Assembly (NCBI RefSeq): GCF_000367765.1 | Contig: NZ_AORI01000011.1 | Location: forward strand, 62,001 to 126,000 | Direction of reading: 5' to 3' | Origin: Metamycoplasma auris 15026 | GTDB taxonomy: Bacteria > Bacillota_I > Bacilli_A > Mycoplasmatales > Metamycoplasmataceae | Length of the DNA: 64,000 bases | Shown: positions 1 to 12,683 of the stretch, one piece after another | Layout: every line of letters begins with the position of its first letter | Position numbering within the stretch: position 1 is the stretch's first letter | Program-made: the position numbers and the translations under genes | Notes under the pieces: model-generated | Told to the model about the DNA's origin: nothing | Database searches by the model: none | The model's input: only the letters and a program-made list of their open reading frames with translations

Positions 1-302
1 AAACAACCGCAATTTTCTCCATATTCTTCTGTCGAACAAATTATTTTATTATTCGCAGCAAAATACCGTTTGATTAATGTCATTCCTAAAAATCTAATAA
101 CTAAATATGCAACTAATTTGCTAACACATTTCTCAACAAACCCAGAAGCAACAAAAATCATGCGTAAGATCTTTGAATCTACTGATTGAAGTAATGAATT
201 AATTGAGCAAATATATGACCAAATAATTCTATTCAATAGTGCATTTATTAAGACTATTCCTATGTATGTAGCTGAAAATTACAGTTTAGTTCCAGAATTA
301 CC

Positions 303-324
<22 letters not shown>
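1..324 (+). CDS. atpA: ATP synthase F1 subunit alpha, C-terminal end (partial)
   Basis: Only the last 107 residues lie in the window; the 5' part is upstream. The frame opens with KQPQFSPYSSVEQ, the conserved start of the alpha-subunit C-terminal helical domain, and continues through two TGA-encoded tryptophans to TAA at 322-324. The alpha subunit pairs with beta in the catalytic hexamer of the membrane ATPase, which in mycoplasmas mainly hydrolyses ATP to maintain the proton gradient. Its end overlaps the start of atpG by 22 bases, so the two are very likely translationally coupled. The identification rests on the QFSP motif region plus operon order. Confidence 0.93.
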
Positions 325-2658
<2,334 letters not shown>

Positions 2659-2662
2659 CTAT

Positions 2663-3034
2663 ATGGCAAATAAAAATATAAACTTAGTTATCAGTACTCC
2701 TAATGGTGTTTATTATCAAACAAAAACTCCAATCGTAACTTTTAGTACAACCGAAGGACAAATTGGACTAATGAAAGATGCTCTTCCTTTCATAGCCGCT
2801 TTAGTGCCCTCACAAATTATTATTAAAGAAGAAAATAACACAAATAAAATCTTTTATATTGATAAAGGCATTGTAGAATTTAAAAATAACATACTTTCTT
2901 TAATTGTCAATGATATTGATAGCAAACCAATTGATTTAGAAAAGAAATTCGAACAAGCAAAGCAAACCAAATACGCAATTATTGAAGAGCTATATATCAA
3001 AAAGAAATTGGCTGAAAAAAATAATAAAAACTAA
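2663..3034 (+). CDS. atpC: ATP synthase F1 subunit epsilon
   Basis: 123 residues starting at ATG 2663, four bases after the atpD stop. The N-terminal beta-sandwich shows NLVISTPNGVYYQTKTPIVT and the GQIGLMKDALPFIAAL segment typical of epsilon; the C-terminal helical hairpin is short and lysine-rich, as in other mycoplasmas. It couples the gamma stalk to the c-ring and can inhibit hydrolysis. It is the last gene of the operon, with a strong hairpin terminator directly behind it. Confidence 0.93.
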   Translation: MANKNINLVISTPNGVYYQTKTPIVTFSTTEGQIGLMKDALPFIAALVPSQIIIKEENNTNKIFYIDKGIVEFKNNILSLIVNDIDSKPIDLEKKFEQAKQTKYAIIEELYIKKKLAEKNNKN

Positions 3035-3035
3035 C

Positions 3036-3084
3036 AAAAAAACAAGCAACATCTCTTATTTGAAATAACGTTGCTTGTTTTTTT
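3036..3084. terminator. Bidirectional intrinsic terminator between atpC and the minus-strand transporter operon
   Basis: A perfect 15-base inverted repeat (AAAAAAACAAGCAAC / GTTGCTTGTTTTTTT) with a 19-base loop. T-runs on both strands suit termination of the ATPase operon (+) and of the convergent gene ending at 3113 (-). Confidence 0.9.
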
Positions 3085-3112
3085 ATTTGCCTTATTTTTA
3101 AGGTTTTTAAAA

Positions 3113-6100
3113 TTAGTTTTTAGTTTTTTGTTTATTAATATAACTTATTACTTTGTTTAGTGACATAAGGTCTTTTTGAATAAAGCCAGCGGAATTAAAA
3201 TGTCCACCACCTAAGAAATGACTTGCAACTTTTGAAACATCATAATTGCTTTTTGATCTTATTTCACAACGAAATTCGTCGTTTGCTGTTTTTAGAAGCA
3301 CTAATGAAACTTCAGTATTTGATAATTCGACAAATTTAGCAACTAAAGGTCTTGCTATATCATTCGAAACAACATCATGCACTATTAAATATGAAACAAT
3401 TCCATTCACTTGTTTATGATTTATTGATTTAAAGATGAAATTTAATTCCTCATTATTTAGTTGCATCTTTTTTAAAAGACCTGCATAATTTAGATTGTTA
3501 TCTAAAAGATATTGCATGCACATAAAAGTTTCAAAATTAACATTTCTTTCTTTAAAAAACTCAGTATCAGTAATAATAGCTACGCCTAAAGCTTCTAGTA
3601 TTTCTTCATTAACTTTTAAATTTAGTTCTTTTGCTAATCTTGTAATAAGTTGTCCTGTAGCAGGTCAATAATCGCCACCAATTTCAAATAGCCATTCATG
3701 CTCTTGGGGATGATGGTCGATTTTTAGAGCTTCTTTAGTATTAACTCTTTGGTCATAGATTCTTTTTTTAGTTGATGTATCAACAACGATTTTTAGAGAT
3801 TCGCTAAAGAATTGCTCATCAACAAGACTTCCTTGTTTATCATCAATTAAAAATAATAAGTTACGCGGATAATCAGCGCCTGAAATTCTTACTTCTTTGT
3901 TTTTTGTATTTAGTAGAATGAGTTTCTTTAGTGCTACTGCAGAGCCAAGTGTATCACCATCAGGTTCAATATGCGTACATAAAGTTATTTTTTTAGCATC
4001 TTCAATGTATCTTCAGAATTTTGCAAACTTATTTACTAGATTCATACTATTGATTTTTGCAATAGTATTATTTTCAAAATACTTATCAATTGCAATATTG
4101 GCTGATTTTCTTGCTACTTTATTCTTTTTAAATCAGTTTTTTGTGTCTTTTTGATTTAGCATTGTTTGTTTATAAACTGAGTTATATAAAAGCTTAATTT
4201 CTTTATTAATCCGCTTAATTTCTTTTGCATATGCTTCTAGATAGTTTTTGTAGTCAAGTTTTAATTGTTGTAATGTCTTGTTATTTGGCAAGATTTTATT
4301 TTTAATTTGGTATTTGAATACAAATAACTTATCATATTGCAATTTAGCAATCATATAGTTAGCAAAACGGATATCACTACGAAATTCTTCTTTGTTAACA
4401 ATAGAAAGAGCTAAACTTCTTGTTAATTTATTCTTATTAATTAATTTTTTAAACCAAATATCTTGATTAAAGAAATATCCTGTCATTAATTTCGAACGTA
4501 ATAGATCAGAAATTTGTTCTAGGATTAAAAGAACGATGATTGTAAAAATTAAATAGGAAGCTAATTTATCCCAATTATCAGTTTGTGTTGAATAAGTGCT
4601 AATTTGGAATCCAAAATCACTAGCTCCCACAGCCCCAATAACAACAGTACTTTTGAAGTTAATTTCAATACGGTATAAAAAGTTAGATAGCGCTTGTGGC
4701 ATGATTGATTTAAAGACAACAAATTTGATTTTTTGGAATCAATTTGCCCCTGCTGCATCTAGTGCTTCAAAAGTTTTCTTTGGAATTTTTTCAACTGATT
4801 CCATAACTAATTTACCAAGCATCCCAATTGAATGAATTCCTAAAGAAAGTACTCCGACAAAAAGTTTTGAATCTTTTGAAAGAATTAAGAATAGCGCTGC
4901 AAAAGTAAATGCTGGAATTGCCCGAATAACAATAATTATTAACTTAAATGGATATGAAAATCATTTAGTGATGTTTTTAGCTGCTAAAATTCCTAGAATT
5001 AAAGCAAAGAATAGCCCAATAATTGACGAAGCAATAGCAACTAAGAAAGCTTCCACACCTAAAGGAATTACACTAGTTTTTGTACCAGATCAATCAGTAA
5101 TTTGGAATAGTGATCAATCAGGATTAAATAATTTTTTTATTCCTACTTTAAATTGATCTATTTTTATTTGATTGCCTATTGCTCATTCAATTTGTGTTAA
5201 TGAACCAAGAAGTAAACCAATAATTAAAATGGTTATAAAAATCTTAAAAATATATATTTTAGATTTTTGTTTTTTTAGTTGTTCTAGTTGTTTTTCATAT
5301 GGTAAACTATCATTAATTTTTGGATGTTTTTGGGTATAATCCAAAATATATTTCTTAATTAGGAAATTAAGCGATTCAATGATAATCATGGCAACTATTA
5401 AAGTTCATAGCACAATTGACATATGTGAGTAGTTATCTGGCAATGCATATTGGTCAGATAAAAGTTGTCCGATTGTAGGAATTCCAACAATTGAAAGAAT
5501 AGCTGCAAATCTAATAACCATTTCAAATGAATAAAATCCATAAGAAACAATTCTTTTCATTAAATATGGCAATACTGAGCTTTTAAATGCTAGGGCTTTT
5601 GTATTTCCAATGGCAATTGTTCCTTGATATGAATTCATATCATAGGTATCTAAGTCTTCATATAACCATTTAGTCATCAATGATGATACGAATACCATAA
5701 TTGAAAACATGGCTGCTAATGATGGTGAAAGTAAAAAGAAGAAAGCAAAAGCAAACACAACTGGTGGAATTGCTCTTACTACTGACATTAAGATTCTAAA
5801 AGGGATGTATATAAACTTATTTTTAATAAAGTTTTTAGAACTTAATAAAGCAAGCGGAACAGCAATTAGAATTCCAAAAATCGTTCCAAGAATTGAATAG
5901 GATATTGTAGTTCACAGGAATTCTAAACCACGAATAAATGTTTCAAGCGGTGTAAAAAAGGCACTTCCTATTTCTGCTTTTTTATTAATTTTGAAAAAGA
6001 ATCCAATTTGTTCTCAAAATTTATTTCAATTTTGAAAGTCAGGTTTGATTGTTGTTATCATCAAAATAACAACAATAACAAAACTAAGTCATCCAAAAAT

Positions 6101-6250
6101 TTTTAGTCAAGGAAATTTCTTTGTAACTTTTTGATTATTAATATCAATAAATTGCGGATTAAAGTAGTTTGCAATTTTTTGAATAATAAATTCTTTTTTT
6201 GATTCGAAGTTAGATTCTTTTTTTAGTTTTTTAATTTTTTTTGAATTCAT
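3113..6250 (-). CDS. P69-type ABC permease fused in frame to a full-length DHH/DHHA1 phosphoesterase (NrnA-like)
   Basis: One uninterrupted frame of 1045 residues when TGA is Trp; I walked the codons through the junction and found no TAA or TAG. Residues 1 to ~640 are a two-lobe PhnE-like permease (P69 of the P37/P29/P69 system), each lobe ending in an EAA-type loop (GNTKALAFKSSVLPYLMKR and ALDAAGANWFQKIKF). A charged ~95-residue linker follows. From about residue 736 (ATG 4045) a complete NrnA/MgpA-like enzyme runs: H760-x3-D764-x-D766, DHH at 845-847 and GGGH at ~1014. NrnA proteins degrade nanoRNA and dephosphorylate pAp. Neither internal ATG (4045 or 4162) has a Shine-Dalgarno, which favours a true fusion, but separate internal initiation cannot be excluded. 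It starts 12 bases after the ATPase gene stop. Confidence 0.8.
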
Positions 6251-6262
6251 AATTCTAACTTC

Positions 6263-7138
6263 TTATTTCTTTGTTATTGCTTGTTGGATTAATTCTCTTT
6301 TTCTTCGATTTTCGTTGAATTGTTCTTCATCAAATTGTTCAAGTTTTTCACCATAGATTTCTTTTAATTTGGCTAAATCTACTTTATCTCAGGAATCATC
6401 AAAAACAATTTTTCCCTTTCTTACGCCAATAATTCTATCGGCATATTGCAACGCTAAATCTACGTGGTGTAAGTTAGCTAATATGGTGATTTTTTCAGTT
6501 TTATTAGCTACTAAAAAGCCATCCATAACACTTTTAGCCATAATTGGATCAAGGGCACCTACTGGTTCGTCAGCTAAAATAATTTTTGGCTTTTGAGCTA
6601 AAGTTCTAGCTAATGCCACACGTTGCATTTGCCCACCACTTAAATCTCTAGCTAAGTCATATGCATTTTCTAAAATATTAACTTTTGCTAAACTTTCATA
6701 AGCTAAATTAACATCCTTTTTGCTATATAGTCCAAAAAATGCCCGGAACTTGTTCATTTGTGGAAGTCTTGCAGAAAGGACATTTTGTAAAACATTAATG
6801 TTTTCAATAAGGTTGTAGTTTTGGAAGATAATTCCAATTTTAGTTCGAAATTCACGTAATTTTTTTGCCTTCAGGGAATTAACTTCATAAGGACCAACTT
6901 TTAATTTTCCGGATGTTATATTATTAATTTTGTTAACAGTTTTAATTAAAGTTGTCTTCCCTGCTCCTGAAAGGCCAATGATTGCAACAAATTCACCTTG
7001 TTTGATTGTAAGATTGATATCACTTAAACCTTTTGTTCCATTAGGATAAACTTTTGAAACATTTTCTCAAGTGATATCTCAATCTTTTTCAAGCATTTTT
7101 GGTTTATTTGTATCAATTATTTTTTTATTTTTTTTCAT
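6263..7138 (-). CDS. ABC transporter ATP-binding protein, P29 type
   Basis: 291 residues. Walker A GLSGAGKT at 55-62, Q-loop FQNYNLI, signature LSGGQMQRVALART, Walker B IILADEPVGALDP and a histidine in the switch region (ANLHHVDLA). It most resembles PhnC-type ATPases, as does P29 of the Mycoplasma hyorhinis P37 system. It energises the permease encoded downstream (12-base gap) for the ligand bound by P37 (17-base gap upstream). The C-terminal 40 residues are charged and family-variable. Start ATG 7138 is the longest; a second Met lies 14 codons on. Confidence 0.9.
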
Positions 7139-7155
7139 AGAAATTTTCCAAAATG

Positions 7156-8451
7156 TTATTTGGCAAATGATTCAAAACCTTCAAAGTGTTTTTTAAATCA
7201 TTGTTCTGGATATATGTATGATGCAGCAGAAGTTACTGAAGTATATCCATATTTAACATGCTTTTTAACATCATCTCATTTTAATTTTCAATTTGAACCT
7301 TGTTCTTCTAGTGCTTTGCTAATTAGTTTGTAAATTTCAGTATCTTTATTTACATAAATATAAGCACGATAGTATCCAACTTTTGGTAATTCAGAAGAAG
7401 ATTTTAAAGTTTCAATGTGGTTCTTTAATTCATCAGGATAACCAGTTGTAGTTGCAGCTGGAGTTTTGCTTTTATCAATGTATAAACTTCCGATTGTGCT
7501 ATCTTTGTTGAAGGTTTTGTAGTTGTTGTGTGCTTCAACTAATAGTTTTTCATCGGTAAATTTAGGTTTTGATGGGTTCGAAATACTTTCATAAGGGTCA
7601 ATAATTTGTACATTTCTACCAGCTTGTAAAATAAAACTTGAATCACCAGATATTTTTGCTCATGTATCAATTGGCAAGAAAGCAATATCTACTGAACCTG
7701 CTTTTAGTGCTGTAGCTGCAGAGTTATAATCACTTGAAACTGAGATTTTAACTTTTGTTGCACCTTTTTTACTAATGTATGCTTGTAGTTTTTCGGTTGC
7801 TTTTTGTACTAATGATGCATCAGAGGATGGAATAAATTGAATTTTTAGTTCTTTATCGCCAACAGTTGTAAATTTTTTATTTGATGATTCATATTTTAGA
7901 TATTCATTACCATCTTGTGGTGTAGCTTTATAAGCTTTCTTTTTGTCGCCTTTAATGTTGTAAGGAATATCTGCTTCATACCCTACTTTTGTATAACCAT
8001 CGTGGTTATAAATTTGGAAGATTGATTTAATTTTTTTATCTTTTTGGTCGTAGTAAGTTAAAGCACCTTCGTCAGTTTGTTTTGCATCTGTCTTAGTTTT
8101 TACTTCTTTATATGACTCAGTGACTGCATCAATTAATAATTCTTGAATTGCTTCAATGTCACCTTTTTTAAGGTCAGGTCTTGCTTGCACACCATCATTT
8201 GAAATAGGATCAGTAACACCAACTGCTACTAAATTATCTTGGTAGTCACCAGCATAGAATCTAGCATCAGCTCATGCTCCACCAATAGTAATAGATTTAC
8301 TTGCTAATTTTTGCATTTGGTCAGCATAACCAGTTGTTCCAATGGCAATAGTTTCTTTTTGGCATTTAGCAGAAATTGCACCAAAAGCTAGTGGTGTAAT
8401 ACTTGCTGCTACTAACGAAAACAACACTTTGTGTTTCTTTGTAATTTGCAT
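7156..8451 (-). CDS. Substrate-binding lipoprotein of the P37 (Cypl) type
   Basis: 431 residues. Signal peptide of ~29 residues ending AISAK-C30, a lipobox-like acceptor cysteine. The mature part reads as a periplasmic-binding-protein fold with TIGGAWADARFYAGDY near the start and a type II phosphonate/thiamine-binder region (ATALKAGSVDIAFLPIDTWA) in the middle. P37 of M. hyorhinis has been crystallised as a thiamine-pyrophosphate-binding lipoprotein (established knowledge); whether this one binds the same ligand is inference. It is the first gene of the three-gene transporter operon, with AAAGGAT upstream of the ATG. Confidence 0.88.
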
Positions 8452-8824
8452 ATATTTATCCTTTTGTAATAGTCCAGATTATAAATTAAGTTATATTGTA
8501 TAACTCAATTTAATTTTAGCAAAAACTACCTATATGAATTACTAAAATTTGCATAAAAAAAACGTTTTTTTCTTCTTAAAATTAGGCAAAATTCTACTTT
8601 AAAAAATGGGCAAAAAATTATACTAAAATAGCAAATTAAATAAAATAAATGAGACTTTTTTTAGCATTAAATTTCTTTAAAAAATAGCTTTTTATTATTT
8701 ATGTTAATTTACTTAATTAAATCTAAAATTGATTGTAGATTTAAATAAAAAAAATACCCTAATATCTAAAAGTTAATAGTTTAGATTTGGGATATTTTTT
8801 ATAATGAATATTGGTTTTCTAAAA
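8452..8824 (-). promoter_or_regulatory. AT-rich intergenic region: transporter-operon promoter side
   Basis: 373 bases without a gene. Next to P37 (minus strand) there is a TATAAT (plus coordinates 8478-8483) with TTGAGT (8503-8508) 19 bases upstream, a plausible though long-spaced promoter. The far end holds the terminator of the next lipoprotein gene. The middle is featureless A/T-rich sequence. Confidence 0.4.
8747..8800 (-). terminator. Intrinsic terminator after lipoprotein gene 8825-9394
   Basis: Imperfect inverted repeat (ATACCCTAATATCTAAA against TTTAGATTTGGGATAT) flanked by A-run and T-run, ending 25 bases downstream of the lipoprotein stop on the minus strand. Confidence 0.75.
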
Positions 8825-9394
8825 CTATTTAAGAGCTTCCAAAACTGGTGCAAAGATTTTGTCAACTTCTTCTAGTTGTTTTTTTAGATCAGCTTCGAAT
8901 TTTTTGGTTAATTCCTCAACTTGTTTATGTTCTGGTTCTTTGTAATCTTTTATCTTCTTCTTTTCTTCATCATTTGGCACATTCAAGACATAATTGCCAT
9001 CTTTCTCTTTTGATAAATGGTAAACTGCGCTTAAGGCTTCTTCTGTTTCTTCAATGATGCCTTTTTTATATTCTTCAAAGTCACCTTTTGTTTTTAGCTC
9101 TTCAATTCCTTTATCAAAGTCTTCTTTGAATGCTTTTCAATTTGGATCTTGTTTTTTATCATCTAAAGTAACTTTATTGTTTTCTTTATATGTTAGCTTA
9201 AATACAAAAGTAGTTAAGGCATCTTTGAATTTGTCTTTAGTTTCTTTGTCTAGTTGTTTTTCAGAAGTAGTATTTGATTCGCTTGGATTTTTATTTTCAT
9301 TCTTAGTTCCACCACAATTTGCTGCAATTAGTGGCATAGAAGCTAAAGAAGATATACTTCCTAAAGCTAATAGAAATTTGTTTATTTTTTTCAT
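8825..9394 (-). CDS. Putative surface lipoprotein, charged helical
   Basis: 189 residues. The signal peptide carries a canonical lipobox LIAA-NC followed by GG, the same as its neighbour at 9599-9988, so the two share a leader family. The mature protein has a Ser/Thr/Asn linker and then a lysine/glutamate-rich, probably coiled-coil region (KFKDALTTFVFKL, EEYKKGIIEETEEAL). One in-frame TGA codes for Trp. No domain is recognised. Its promoter contains a 14-base A-tract (see 9476-9504), so expression is likely phase variable. Confidence 0.8.
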
Positions 9395-9475
9395 AAGCTT
9401 AATTTCCTAATTTATTTAAATATTTAAATATCTTTCTAATGTAACAAGTAGCAATTTATAATTGCTACAAAATTC

Positions 9476-9504
9476 ATTTTACTTTTTTTTTTTTTTGCCA
9501 AAAT
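9476..9504 (-). promoter_or_regulatory. Poly-A-spacer promoter of lipoprotein 8825-9394
   Basis: On the minus strand: TTTGGC, then 14 consecutive A, then G, then TAAAAT. The A-tract (plus T14 at 9483-9496) fills the -35/-10 spacer (15 bases), ~80 bases upstream of the ATG. The layout matches the homopolymer-controlled vlp promoters of M. hyorhinis, where tract length switches transcription. A near-identical copy with A16 lies at 13245-13275. Confidence 0.65.
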
Positions 9505-9511
9505 AGTAAAA

Positions 9512-9544
9512 AATCACTGAATTTTTGACTTAAATTCAGTGATT
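9512..9544 (-). terminator. Intrinsic terminator after lipoprotein gene 9599-9988
   Basis: Perfect 13-base inverted repeat (AATCACTGAATTT / AAATTCAGTGATT) with a short loop, followed on the minus strand by TTTTTTACTATTTT. It directly abuts the poly-A promoter of the next gene. Confidence 0.85.
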
Positions 9545-9598
9545 AAGAGGGCTTTATTAAGAACCAAAGTAATATTTTATTATCAAAGAAATTATTAA

Positions 9599-9988
9599 CT
9601 AAATTTTAATTGAAGGTGAAATAGTTCAATCTTCATATCTTTCTTCTCTATCAGCTTCTGTTCTTAGTCCAGGAGTTTCTAATAACTCAACTGGGCTACC
9701 AAATATAAAAAAGCTATTGTGAATTGAATTAAAAGGTTTGCCAAATGCAAAAGAACTATTATGAATTAATTCACTAGGTTTGTATTTTACCTTTGCTTTA
9801 TTTGCTTGACTACTTATATTACTATTGTTGTTTGTAATGTTATTATTAATATTAGAATTGTTTTTCTCTTCTTTGATATTTTGTTTAGTATTTTCTTTAG
9901 TTCCACCACATTTTGCTGCAATTAATGGTAATGATGCTAATGAAGTTATACTTCCAAAAGCTAATAGGAATTTATTTAGTTTTTTCAT
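9599..9988 (-). CDS. Short putative lipoprotein with tandem IHNS-F-FG repeats
   Basis: 129 residues. Signal peptide nearly identical to that of the gene at 8825-9394, with lipobox LIAA-KC and GG after the cysteine, then an Asn/Ser-rich spacer (NNSNINNNITNNNSN). Residues ~75-100 hold two imperfect 13-residue repeats, LIHNSSFAFGKPF and SIHNSFFIFGSPV. Such short tandem blocks after an Asn-rich linker resemble size-variable Vsp/Vpma-type surface antigens (inference). TGA encodes Trp near the end. No poly-A promoter is visible upstream. Confidence 0.72.
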
Positions 9989-10303
9989 TTTTTCAATCTT
10001 TCTTTTTTTGATTATTTAGGTATTAGATATTTTTTAGCATATACATTTTTGAAAAGATTGCAAGTTAGAAATGTATTGATAAAATTATTGATTTTATTGA
10101 TTAAAAAAGCTTTTTAAATCTTGAATATTATTTTACTTTGTTTTGCTATAAACCAATAAAAATCGATCATTTTTTTCAATTTTATAATATATAAATACTT
10201 AATAAAGAAGTAATAAAAAAGCCTATAAGTATATAGACTTTTTGTTTATAAAATTATTAGGATTTTCTCTTTAAGGATAAGAATAAAAGAAACTTGTTTT
10301 GGA
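9989..10303 (-). other. Intergenic region between two surface-protein genes
   Basis: 315 bases, no gene seen. It contains the leader of the 9599-9988 gene, a TTTTACTTTGTTTTGC stretch (10130-10150) that looks like a decayed version of the poly-A promoter core, and the terminator of the upstream minus-strand gene at 10215-10244. Confidence 0.4.
10215..10244 (-). terminator. Intrinsic terminator after gene 10304-11668
   Basis: Stem AAAAGCCTATA / TATAGACTTTT with one mismatch and a four-base loop, A-run and T-run on the two sides, 60 bases downstream of the stop. Confidence 0.65.
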
Positions 10304-11668
10304 TTAAATTTCTTTATCTCTTTTTTTCATTTTATATTCTCATTTAAGATTAGGATTGTATATAGTTTCTATTATTTCTTCAGATCTTAAATACTTATTG
10401 AATAGTGCATCCACTTCATAATATTCAGAAAGTTGATAATCTAAAGATATAAAGAAACCCCGAAAATGATAAAATCGTTCAAGGTGTTCATTTTCACTAT
10501 TTCTTGATGCTTTCTTTATTGCTTCATCTATTCTTTCTTTTGTAGTATAAATAATATAATCGTATCTATATTTTTTAGGTTTAATACCCCTTTCATCGTC
10601 TTCTCATAATTTTCTATAATCTGTTATTTTTTCAACGTCAAGAATATTGTGCTCACCATATTTTCAGTCTGAAATAACTTCACCTGTTGGTCTATAGTAA
10701 TCTTTTATAAAATATCTAATTTCTTCTCTTATATTAAATAGATCATGAATTGTTTGTATATTATCAAAATCTAAAGAATCAATAATCGGTATAACATCAA
10801 TTCCTTTTTTAAAATAAGGATCTAATTTGTGGCCTAAGAAAGTAATTAACTCATTTTTTAATTTAGGAATTTCTTCTTTTTCAATTCTTGGTGAATATTC
10901 AAATTGTCCTTTAACTAAAGATGAATCATTATTTGCTTTGATTATTAGTTTGTATTCACTAATGATAACTTCTTCAAAATCTCCTAATCTAAGATTTTCC
11001 ATTCCTTTAATTGCTTTTAAAATATCTAAAACATCTTCAGGTTCTAAGTGATCATATTTCTTTTGGTTTATATATTTGTCAGCCAATCTTTTAATTTTAT
11101 TCGCAGCTTTTTTATTGATTTCTTCTAGCTTTTCTAGTTGAAGTTCTTTTATTGGTTTTTCTTCATCAATTAGATCTCTTGCTGTTTCTTCATTTAATTT
11201 TTTAACTTCATCTAAATAAGCGGCAACTATTTTGTCTTTTTCTTTTAAATCAGCTCTTTCAGCTTTTTCAATACTTTTTTTATCAATATTTTTAGTTAAT
11301 ATATCAAATAATTCGCCGGTGATTCTTGCTGAATCATTCTTATGTTTTTCTGCTTTTTTAGTTTTATCAGACTTATCTTTTCTTTCTAAAGCTTCTTTAG
11401 TTAAATCTGTATAAGTATCATCAAATAACTTACCTGTAATTTCAGCAGATGTCTTTTCAAGTTTTTTAATATGCTTATTATTAACAGGTTGATTTGGAGT
11501 TGGATTTTTATTTATATCTATATCTTCTTTTATTTTTCTGTTAATGCCATTATTAGCATTTGGATTTGTTGAATTATTATTCTTTTTTGTACTAATAAAA
11601 ATAACTGGTGTTGTTGAAAGCGCAACAACAAATCCAAAGCCTAAAAGTAGCTTATGAATTTTTTTCAT
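10304..11668 (-). CDS. Large secreted or membrane-anchored charged protein of the lipoprotein locus
   Basis: 454 residues. The N-terminus MKKIHKLLLGFGFVVAL is the leader type of the neighbouring lipoproteins, but no cysteine follows (TTPVIFISTKKN), so it is probably anchored by an uncleaved signal. The rest is strongly charged and helical. Two ~40-residue blocks repeat the core TSAEITGKLFDD / DSARITGELFDI. Three TGA codons are Trp. ATG 11668 is chosen over an in-frame ATG 51 bases upstream because it begins the conserved leader. The IS element starts 76 bases upstream of this ATG and has cut the gene off from the promoter now at 13245-13275. Confidence 0.75.
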
Positions 11669-11744
11669 ATAAAAAATTTCCTTATTATTTAAACATTTGC
11701 AAATTAAGTTTTTGTCCACTCTTTAAGGGACGCTATGCATTTTC

Positions 11745-11767
11745 TGCAGAGTCCCCCAAATACCGGA
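11745..11767 (+). repeat. Left terminal inverted repeat of the IS3 element
   Basis: Begins TGCAGAGTCCCCC and continues to CCGGA; matches the right end in 22 of 23 positions. The flanking TTC at 11742-11744 is the putative target duplication. Confidence 0.9.
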
Positions 11768-11771
11768 ATAT

Positions 11772-12683
11772 TTAACCAATGTGGTTGTCCCTGAATTCAA
11801 CAGGGGACACCCCATTGGTTTTATAACTTATCCGTTCCGTGTTATATCACGGAATTCATTCCTCTATTTTAGCAACAAGTTCTTCTATATTCTTAAATTT
11901 TCGGTTATAAAACATCTCTTTTTTCATTATCCCAATGAGATTTTCCATCGAGGCATTGTCCAAACAATTTCCTTTTCTAGACATACTTTGAGTAACTCCG
12001 TTGGCCTCTAAAATCTCTGAAAAAGAGTGATGCTGATAATGTAATCCTTGATCGGTATGAATAATAGTTTCCCCAGGAATTACTTTATCAATAAATTGTA
12101 ATAAAGCCTTATTGGTCATTTCAACAGTAGGTCTTAATCCATAATTAAAGCCTACAATTTCACCATTAAATGCATCCTTATATAGTTGAAGATATAACTT
12201 ATTGTCGTTAACTTTAAACTCTGTAAGATCACCAAAAATCTTCTTATATGGTTCATTGGAAACAAAATTTCTTTTAATATGATTTTCAGAAATTTTTGAA
12301 ATTGTGCCTGCGTAAGAACTATATTTAGATCTTCTTTTTCTGTTATAAACACTAACTAATTCATGCTTCTTCATAAGCTCAAGGGTTTTCTTTTTACTTA
12401 TCTTATAGCCCATTTGTTTTAGTTTCATATGGACACGTTTGTGTCCATATATTTCTTTACTTTCATTGAATATTTCAATGATTTTACTGGTTATTTCGGC
12501 ATAACGGTCTTTTGCATAGCCCTTAAGGGCTATACTTTTTTTAAATTCATAAAAGGCAGATTTCTTGATATTTAGCACCTGTAATCAAAATTTCTTTTTA
12601 ATTGCCGGAAATTCTTGCTCTAATTCAATCACTATCTTAACTTTTTCTTTGGTGCTGATTGAATCAGAGCCTTCAATTTTTTT
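11772..12683 (-). CDS. IS3-family transposase OrfB (DDE integrase domain, made by -1 frameshift)
   Basis: The frame is open from the slippery site to TAA at 11772. DDE residues are all present: GDLTEFKV (first Asp), IIHTDQGLHYQ (second Asp) and CLDNASMENLIG (Glu). The C-terminus WYNTERISYKTNGVSPVEFR is the standard IS3 ending. Two TGA codons near the end are Trp. The upstream part (SISTKEKVKIVIELEQEFP) joins OrfA through A-AAA-AAA at 12677-12683, so the active enzyme is the OrfAB fusion. A GTG at 12578 could give a shorter independent OrfB. Confidence 0.9.

Noticed and set aside
8825-11668. A full vsp/vpma-like recombination locus.
   Set aside because: Only three genes, with unrelated mature regions, no recombinase gene and no repeated upstream inversion sites were found.
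11856-12578. OrfB of the IS element seems to end early at 11856.
   Set aside because: That codon is TGA (Trp). The frame continues to TAA at 11772 and includes the standard IS3 C-terminus.
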